Positions 56,545 through 64,000 of a DNA stretch of 64,000 nucleotides are shown in pieces (the first letter of the stretch is position 1; the number at the start of each line of letters is the position of its first letter). The position numbers were made by a program, and so were the translations under genes. The stretch spans positions 33,164,716 through 33,228,715 of the forward strand of contig NC_035176.2 of NCBI RefSeq assembly GCF_001659605.2. The letters run 5' to 3'. The notes under the pieces were generated by a model, which did not search any database, was not told the DNA's origin, and saw only the letters and a list, made by a program, of their open reading frames with translations. Origin of the DNA: Manihot esculenta. Its lineage: Eukaryota; Streptophyta; Magnoliopsida; Malpighiales; Euphorbiaceae.

Positions 56545-59493
56545 CTAAGGAGCACAGGAATATTGGGGTACTACATTTCTCTGTCTAACCAGCTCGTCAA
56601 GATCATGAACAATCTTGAAGACAGCTTCAGGCCTTGCAAGCTTCAGTGCATTTTGTGACATGGCCTTAAGCTCATCTGCCTTTGGACCAAACCATTGCCC
56701 AACTATGTTTGCAATTTGTTTCGGTGACTTTGAAAATTTCCCACATCCATTTTCCACCACATAAGGCACATTTCCTACTTCCTGCATTATCAAAATATTC
56801 ATGGTTGTCACTTGTCAGAGACTGGGGAGATGGCAATGAATGAAAAGCTGCTTTCAGTGGAAAACATAGGCAGGAAAATCACTCCCTTACAATCGGGAAG
56901 AATATTCTGTGTACCTACCAACACTGGATCATTGACTTACCACAGGTTTCAGAATGCAGATGATCTCTTATGGGTTGTGATTAAAACCAAAATAATAAGT
57001 AGATCTTCTAATCTTGTGCAAGATTTAGCAAAAGTCTTATGCAAGATGAATTCTAGAATGAGGTTAACCAACTTACTTGCCCAGCAATGTAATCATTCAA
57101 GATTATAGGGAGGCCTCGTATCATTGCTTCTGCAATAGTCCCTGGGCCAGCCTGCATAAGAGAAATCATTAGCTGATTGGGGATAATGGATTGGAAATAT
57201 TACCTTATTGTCATAAAAGAACTTGCCTTTGTTATAATGCAGTCACAGGCACCCATGCATTCCTCCATTTTAGTAACGAACCCCTTCACCTATACCATGG
57301 AACTTTTCACTGCTTTATTTCTGTGGGATCACTTACAATTGCGTATATGTATATGCTTAATCTTTAGTGAACATATATAAATAAAAAAGAAAAAGCTAAA
57401 ATTCTATTCCCAGGCCATTGCCATCCTCATCATCTAACTACTGCACCAAGATGATGGACTTGTTTGATCAGTAGCACCATTTATTGCTCCATCAAATGAA
57501 CGTGGGGACTCACAAGTGGGCTGGTACTAAATTCTAAGTTGACATTCTTTGGAAATTTACCCCAAAGAAAATAACAAGAGAGAAAAGGATGACAAAAGCT
57601 GGAAATGAGTAAAAAATTGAACCACCAAACCACAACTTGTACTTCCAAACTTATTGGGAATTAACATTTTAACTGTTTTGTTTTTTTATATTATACAACT
57701 CAACTAAACATTAATCTCCATCTAGTTGGGATTGGCTATATTATAATTATAGTGTAGAAAATACTGGAAAGAAAAATTGTAAAAGTCAAGATGAGTTAAC
57801 CACTATCAAATGTCTTAGATGAGACGCTTGTTAAATATGCAAGGGACAGACAGCACAAGCAATAGAATAAGATATTCAATTGCTGCTAGCAACAAAAATA
57901 ATTGCAGGACATGAAGTTCAATAGGCAGTTTGTCATAGAAGATTCTGATTGAACTGACAAGAGGATAGATCAATACCTGGACTGGAATCTTCCAATCAAT
58001 TGACCGCAATCTGTTGGCCAATTTTTTGTTGTGGCCACATATCACCAGGACCTGACCTATTGGCTCACAGAGATCCTCATCATATAAAGAATCCCCAAGT
58101 GCACGTGCAACCGCCTCAATGGGACCCATCCCCTCCCCTCCTCCCATTAATAACACAGCTGGAAGATCTTCATCCATACCTAGTTCTTTCCTTAGTTCAC
58201 ACTACAATATTAGAATACAGTAGCCTAAGGTAAGTAAATACACATCTATGTCAAAATCACATCAAGAAAAAGTTTGACAGTGATTAGGAAGAATGAAAGA
58301 GTTGAAATTACTGGTTGAAACTCTATTAGTTAGGGATAATAGATTGAAGATCTTGTTCCAAGACTCTACTAATTTAGGACTATGGGATTTTGCTGCCAAG
58401 AGTGTGAAAAACAACTCCCTGAATGTGCAGTCACAGGGACCACATGGTCTTTCAAGAAACTATATGTTGCATGACCAAAGATGTATCCCGTGTCAGAGTT
58501 CAAAAGTATCAGCCAGAATGGTCACAAACCTTTGGTCGCACAGGCTTAACAAATGAAGGCCGCACTGGAAGGCCATAAACCTTAATTTGGGAAGGCTGAA
58601 GACCAGCTTTCAATGCCCTCTTTGCTACATCTGTTGTCGGGCAATAGCATCTTGTTACGAGCTTATGAAACCTAAGCATCATGATATGAAAAGATCAAAA
58701 CTATGTCATGAACAAGATATCTTTAGAACTTAAATTACATACACAAAACTAACCATGTAGGATGGCAAGTGCTTAAATCTGTGATGACAGTAGTGAAAGC
58801 TATCTTCTGCAAAAGACCCTTTGCCCTCAATATACGAAGAGGAACATGTTGCATAAGTGGATGTACACTAATGATAACATCAGGCTGGTATTTCATCAAT
58901 CCTTTTGCAACCTCACTGCAGGAATAAAGAAAATAAGGATTGGGAAGAGCATGCTACGGCACAACCCATCCTCAAGAATTCAAATTGGGATGAGGGTTAA
59001 CAATGGAAACTGATTCTCAGAGTTTGCTGTTGAGAGTTTCCAATTAATATTTTCATCTTATATCATGAATATTGAGATATTTCAGAAATCCTCATGGCTG
59101 AAATTTTTTCAACTTGCCGATGAGAAATGCTAAGGACAGTCTCTTTTTCAAGTGATACACTTTCCACCCTATTGATTGAAAAGTATTTGTTATATTTTCT
59201 CTATCCTTAATTAATCATAAACTTTCCACCAATAAGATGGAGAGTGTTGGACGGTCTCTTGAAAAGTGACTGTCCATAGCATCTCTCCTTGCTGATTTAT
59301 GCTCTAACTCCTTGGTGAGCACTTCAAACATAGGCGGGCACAATAGAAGCTTAAAATGGAATAGTCACCCTTGGAGAAGAGGATAAAAATTAAAAATAAT
59401 TTATTACATTTGGACTAGAAATATTAGATCTAAACTGTGCATGGACTATATTATGAGACTTGGAAGATAGAATGAGGATGCAACTAATTCAGA

Positions 59494-59528
<35 letters not shown>

Positions 59529-60597
59529 AAGAGCAAGAATGACTCACCGAGCTATAAAAGTAGAAGTCGCAGCAAAATTAGATTGATGTATTACACGAGG
59601 TGCAGTCCCATAATAAGTCATTTTCCACAACGGCCCATGTTTCACCAAGAAATTATAGCTCCTGGGCAATTGATTAAATGGCCAAGGTGTATGCTCTGAC
59701 CATAAATCGGTAATAAATACCTGCAACACACACTCTTTAATACGCAGAATGCATATATAGACACCCTGAAAATAACCTCCCCCGATAATATAATAAACGG
59801 CAGACAACTTAAAGGTAAAATCACAAGGACCCAAAAAAAAAAAAAAAAAGAGAGAGAGAGGAATAGGAAATGCTGAAATTCATAACTTTTTGTTTTGCCA
59901 ATTGACCACTTAAGCCAAGATGAAAAGGCCAGTGAATATAACGTTGCATTTCAATAGTTTAAAAGCAAATTTCCATTTCCTCAGGTTCGTGATGATGAAA
60001 AGCACTCACCTTTTCTTTCTTTTCCATATTTCAACAGTCATCAAACGAAGAAACAGCAATTATAACCAATCAAAATTCAAAACTAACCTGATAATAATCA
60101 CCAAATTCTTCATAGAACGCTGCCTTAATAGCTTCTGCAGAGGCTCGATGGCCACCCCCGGTATCACTCATCAAAATGAGAACCTTTTTGGGGCTCTCGG
60201 CCTCTGCACCATTCAAAGGCAAACCCTCTTCTACCAAAACACTGCAACCATCGTCTCCCAAACCATTGCTGTTGTCTCCATTAGTATCTCCAGAACCAAC
60301 CCGAACGGAAGCAAACCCAATTGGGATTCTCTCACAGTGAAATCTAATTGCCCTATTGAACTCACTCCAAATCCTTTTAACACTGGAAGTGCCCCGACTA
60401 CCCAAACTCAGAGAAACAGCTACTTTGCGCTTTGTTTGCGCAACTGAACTATCGAAAAACAAATAATTTGAGTTGAATGAAGAGTAGCCATTTGAATTTA
60501 TGCTCTGAAAGGCTGTGTTAAAGGCAAAACGACCCAATTGGCTAGCAAAATCAAAGACGGGACCGGACTCCTGGGTTACTGTAGAAGTTTGATGCAT
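56545..60597 (-). CDS. MGD1: Monogalactosyldiacylglycerol synthase (type A, chloroplast)
   Basis: It transfers galactose from UDP-galactose to diacylglycerol, making MGDG, the main thylakoid lipid, at the inner envelope. Coding exons: 60088-60597, 59548-59720, 58754-58915, 58530-58671, 57977-58201, 57227-57289, 57077-57151, 56545-56781. They sum to 528 residues in frame. The Ser/Asn-rich N-terminus (~100 residues) fits a transit peptide, the type A mark. GT28-family motifs follow: [17 protein letters not shown] (~140), [52 protein letters not shown] (~349) and the UDP-sugar site [17 protein letters not shown] (~424). The C-terminus ends PQYSCAP. The intron after exon 6 begins GC rather than GT (57226-57225). 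All key motifs are intact. Confidence 0.93.
57700..57750 (+). repeat. SINE-like 3' end fragment in an MGD1 intron
   Basis: The phrase CATCTAGTTGGGATTGGCTA is close to the ends of the 190-bp repeats in RRC1 intron 3. It may be the tail of a related short element. No target duplication was defined. Confidence 0.35.
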
Positions 60598-62490
60598 GGT
60601 GAGACTGATATAAAGAAAGTTAATTAGAGATCATTAATCAAACCATTATGATGGTTATCAGGCTAAAACAAGTGAATTTTAGCTATGCAGCTAGAATATT
60701 GAGAAAATAAGAGAGTACAAATACGGATTAATTTCCAAAAAGAGAAATAGAGAGAGAAGCATAATACAAACGAAAACGATGATGAAGTGTTTAAGATTGT
60801 GGGTTTTAGAGAAAGGAAATCGTGCAAGTGTTTCCTGGCCACAGAGAGAGGATTTAGAGCAGAAGAGTAGATTCTGTGAATTGAAATAAAGGGACGCTCT
60901 TTTTAAGGACCGCGCGATGAAATTTGAGGGTGAAAGAGACGGAGGAAAGCCACAACTGGGTCCGAGTCGGAGTCCGAGTCCGAGTTTGCTATGGCCGTTT
61001 GGTCGGTCGCAATGCGTGACATGCGATTGCCGTTTGGATTGGATCCTCAAGGGTAAATGGCTATGGGCCGGTTTTGATTTGAAATTTATGAGATTAAAAT
61101 TAAAAACAAAAATTTAAGATTTTTCAGTTTTATTTTATTTTATTTCGAAACATAAACTAAATTTCAATGTAAATTCAATTGTCCAATTATAATCTAATTA
61201 AAAATTAATTTTAATTAAATTAATTCTAATTAATTTTATTTTAATTTCAAATTGAATTATAAATACACTATTTATTTATTTATTGATAATAAATACACTA
61301 TTTGATAAATTTTGTAAGTTTTTGTCTTTTATCATTTAAATATGTGGATTTGTTAAAGTTTCATTTAGTAATATTGACTTCAATTCAATTAAATTTAATA
61401 TTCTATGATTTTAAAAATAATTTCAGTATTATTCAATTAAGACTAGGATAAGTTACAGTCAATTTTTTTATTAAAAAAATTAAGACTAAATAATGCATTT
61501 ATTGAGTCTCAAATTTTATTAATTATTTTGTATTTAATTATTAGATTATTGATCTAAATTTTAATAAGCTAAGTTAATCTAATATCATATATTATTTATA
61601 GAAAATAATATAAATTAACTATTTATTTGTTTAATTAATCTATTATTTACTTTGAAAAATGGAATAGAAATCAGTCGTGTTTTACATGTTATAATAATAT
61701 TTTATTGCTAAAAAATATACAATTAGATGGAAGTCATTTTTTATTCATTTAATTTTAATTAAGTTTTGAAAATTTTTGTAAAGTTGGTAAATTTTCTCAA
61801 AATAAAGAAAAAAATCAAAAGTTTCCTGTTTTTTTCCGCATAAAAATTCAAAAGTTTGTGGATACCAGCCAACTTACTTTGGAAGTGCAATGACGTATCG
61901 TAAAAATAAGCACGTGAAATCCATGCAAACCTTTGACCAGAAAAAAAACAAACCATGCAAACGCCGCTTAGAAAAGCACATGCGGCACATGTGACGAATT
62001 GGAGAAGTGAGAAAGTCGCCGGCACCGTCCTCGCGTGAAAAGCGAATAAATTTTATATAGGTGAAAAAAATTCATTTTTAAAAACCTTTTCGAATTTTAA
62101 TGGTTAAATTTTAATTTTTTTAATAAATATAATTTTTATTTTGATAAACAATTTATTTATATCTTGCAGTTACTAATTTTAAGAATAAATTATTAAATAT
62201 AAAAATATAGGGTATAATTATAAAAATACAAAACTTAAATTTTTTATTAATAAAAAATAAAAAAAATATTAAATCTGTTAAAAATATAAAAATGTAATAA
62301 TAAAAATAAGAATAATAAATTTTTATTTTAAATATATTATTTAAGATTATTGAATAAAATAATTTAAATATTTATGAAAACATATATTTATATCATGAAT
62401 TTTTTTTCTATTAAAGTTAAAATTTTAAGGTTAGTCACACCAATAAAATAAATTAAATTTAAGAAGTTAATATATAAAAATTATAATATG
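60598..62490. other. MGD1 leader/promoter side and AT-rich spacer
   Basis: 60598-61060 is the leader and promoter side of MGD1, with a TCCGAG hexamer run at about 60961-60984 (four imperfect copies). 61080-62490 is AT-rich throughout. The short minus frame 61759-62025 lies in it and matches nothing. I see no gene. Confidence 0.5.
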
Positions 62491-62996
62491 TGATGTTTGA
62501 GATATTGTAAGAGGTTAGGGTCGATCTATATTTTAGTATGTTTAGATTCTATTTTTCTCACGTATTTTTTTATTTTTCTTTTTTTATTTTTTAGTAACGT
62601 GTAATCGTCGTTCGGCGCTAGTACCTTTCTGTCATATTTATGTTGATCGTACGTGCGAAGGTACTGTATCATTTTCTTTCATCAGTCAGCTATTTAATTC
62701 TGTGTACTATCTCTGAGACTTGATCCCGATCGTTATGGGGTTAGTCGACTATTTAATTCTATACAGCGTCTCTGAGATATGATCTTGGACGTTATGGGGT
62801 CTGTTATTTCATGTAGGCGACGAATATATGGGATAAAGTCCTTTCAAACGTATTTTAGCTCAGTCTGGCCTATCTGGACTGAGTCCGGCCTTTCATAAGA
62901 CATAGAGCTGTACCTTAGGCCCTAATTGAATCCATGCCTAGTTATTCTAACATGAGCTCCACCAAGACTCAGGCTTCTAGAGTCCGACTATCATCA
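62491..62996 (-). repeat. 3' LTR of a second Tat element
   Basis: On the minus strand it starts TGATGATAGTCGG (62996) after a purine-rich tract (GGGTAAAGGGGCACT, 62997-63011). It aligns in blocks with the LTR at 17644-18095, for example GTCTGGCCTATCTGG and GATCGTACGTGCGA. The far end near 62490 is placed by that alignment and may shift by a few bases. It is more decayed than expected of an active element. Confidence 0.6.
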
Positions 62997-63224
62997 AGTG
63001 CCCCTTTACCCACTCATTGATTATTCTATGATTTATGGGAGTAAACTTCGAGACCCAATTATTACTATGCAGCTCTATGAGAGTTTTGTCAAAATGTTTC
63101 ATCTTTGCCTTTACCTATTTCAAACTTACGCTATTGCTTTCACTCGTTTCTCTGCCTCTTGCACTGCTTCTACTATCTTGTTTTTTTTCTTCTCTGTAAT
63201 CCATGATTTTCCAGTCCGAGGTAT
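62997..63224 (+). other. aORF leader and polypurine tract of the right Tat element
   Basis: This region corresponds block by block to 17415-17643 in reverse complement (for example TTACCCACTCATTGATTATT against TTACCCGCTCGCTAATTATT). It joins the LTR to the extra ORF. Confidence 0.55.
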
Positions 63225-64000
63225 ATCTTACTCCTCTCATGCCTTCTATCAGGATTATAGTGTCCTCTATTACACCTTCCTCCTTTCCTCCACTACTTTT
63301 TCTGCGACTATTCTGACACCACCATCTTTAAAATTAGGACTCCTTTGCCTAATGAATGAATTATTCTCCCCTACCCACTACCGACAGATCTGATAGACGC
63401 TCAGTGAGGGTATAACTTGATTTATTTTTGTCAAACAGCGCGACTTCGGGTTGACCTTCCCTTTTGCCCCTTTCTTTATTGAGGTTTTTTGTTATTTTAG
63501 GGAGACTCCTCGAATGTTGTCCCCCTAACTCTATTATGTTCATGTGCTGTTTTGAGTTCGTCTGTCTGTGTTGGGATTTTGCCCCTTCTATTGAGTTATT
63601 TTGTACTTTTTTTCATCTTGTTAGGTCTACCCATAGGCTTTATTACTTTGGTCCCAGGGTTAGGTTGTCTATATTTGCATGATACAAGGACTCGATTAAA
63701 GGTTGGGCAGAAAATTTTGTGGTTGTCGAGCTAAAGAAAAGCTCAGGGGTTAACTGGAATATCGACCTCTTCTGGGAAGAAGTTCCTCAGGGTTGTAATG
63801 ACTTTCCTAGGTTAAGCCTAATAGACCAAATTTGCCTTTTCCGACTGACCTCTGTAAAGAAAAAATATAACATCTAGAAGTGTATGTTTATGTCTAACTT
63901 GTGAGACTACCGAAAAGCTGATATTCTTTTTTGCTTTTCTTTCTTTTTTATGTCTTTCTTTTATTATTTCGAGCTCTGAGTGGATTGATATCTCCCTTTT
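63225..64000 (+). pseudogene. Extra ORF (PF04195-like) of the right Tat element, decayed, runs off the window
   Basis: It starts SYSSHAFYQDYSV, then passes stops to FVKQRDFGLTFPFAPFF and ETPRMLSP, then after a one-base shift NSIMFMCCFEFVC, CWDFAPSIELFCTFFHL. From about 63697 it matches the reverse complement of 16990-16740 (FVVVELKKSSGVN-like). It is the homologue of the antisense ORF at 14979-17414, and lies antisense to its own element, whose pol would be beyond the right edge. Frameshifts and stops make it a relic. Confidence 0.72.

Noticed and set aside
59920..60447. 175-codon plus-strand frame
   Set aside because: Antisense shadow of MGD1 exon 1.

Overview
The window is nuclear DNA of a flowering plant. 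The genes are intron-rich, the introns and spacers are AT-rich, and the proteins are plant-type: an MGDG synthase with a transit-like N-terminus, a folate-biopterin transporter, and an L10-interacting MYB-type protein. The protein families suggest a rosid eudicot. The long-LTR family and gene order would fit Malpighiales/Euphorbiaceae, but I cannot prove the species.

Bases 1-18,100 are a nest of LTR retrotransposons. The oldest layer is a decayed Ty3/gypsy element of the Tat type on the plus strand. It shows the end of RT, RNase H and integrase (3902-5995), a 3' region with 71-bp minisatellite units, an antisense extra ORF (14979-17414, minus) and a 3' LTR (17644-18095). Two insertions interrupt it, both from one long-LTR family. 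One is a head-to-tail pair of LTR-derived segments (1-3901, plus), sitting in the RT. The other is a complete, apparently very young element on the minus strand (6180-13450). It has two 2,468-bp LTRs with no difference that I saw, a 5-bp target duplication (ATCGG), an initiator-tRNA-Met PBS and a polypurine tract. Its 2.3-kb interior shows no gag or pol, so it is non-autonomous (LARD-like). All LTRs of this family carry many copies of a 13-bp palindrome, TTCGGCGGCCGAA.

Bases 18,100-62,490 are a gene island with eight protein genes. In order they are: an RRC1/SR140 (U2SURP) splicing factor (+); a protein with four Myb/SANT-like modules related to At2g24960 (-); a folate-biopterin transporter (-); UBP22, the SAGA-type histone H2B deubiquitinase (-); a MAPR-type cytochrome-b5-fold heme/steroid-binding protein (-); EMC4 of the ER membrane protein complex (-); an SLC35F/EamA-type transporter (-); and MGD1, the chloroplast galactolipid synthase (-). 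For each gene I joined exons by eye. Every model closes in frame. From memory, several neighbours are also neighbours in Arabidopsis (At5g10780-At5g10820, At2g24940-At2g24960, At5g25040-At5g25060). The genes do not form one pathway. Two of them (RRC1, UBP22) act in nuclear gene expression, and the others in membrane biogenesis, transport and plastid lipid synthesis. Small transposon relics lie in introns and spacers: a Stowaway MITE, a SINE-like tandem repeat and a LINE RNase H fragment.

Bases 62,490-64,000 hold the 3' LTR and the start of the extra ORF of a second Tat element, inverted relative to the left one. The gene island is therefore bracketed by two related elements whose 3' LTRs face inward. 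I found no CRISPR, operon-like defence cluster or clear RNA gene. The most unusual material is the palindrome-studded LTR family and the antisense ORF of the Tat elements.
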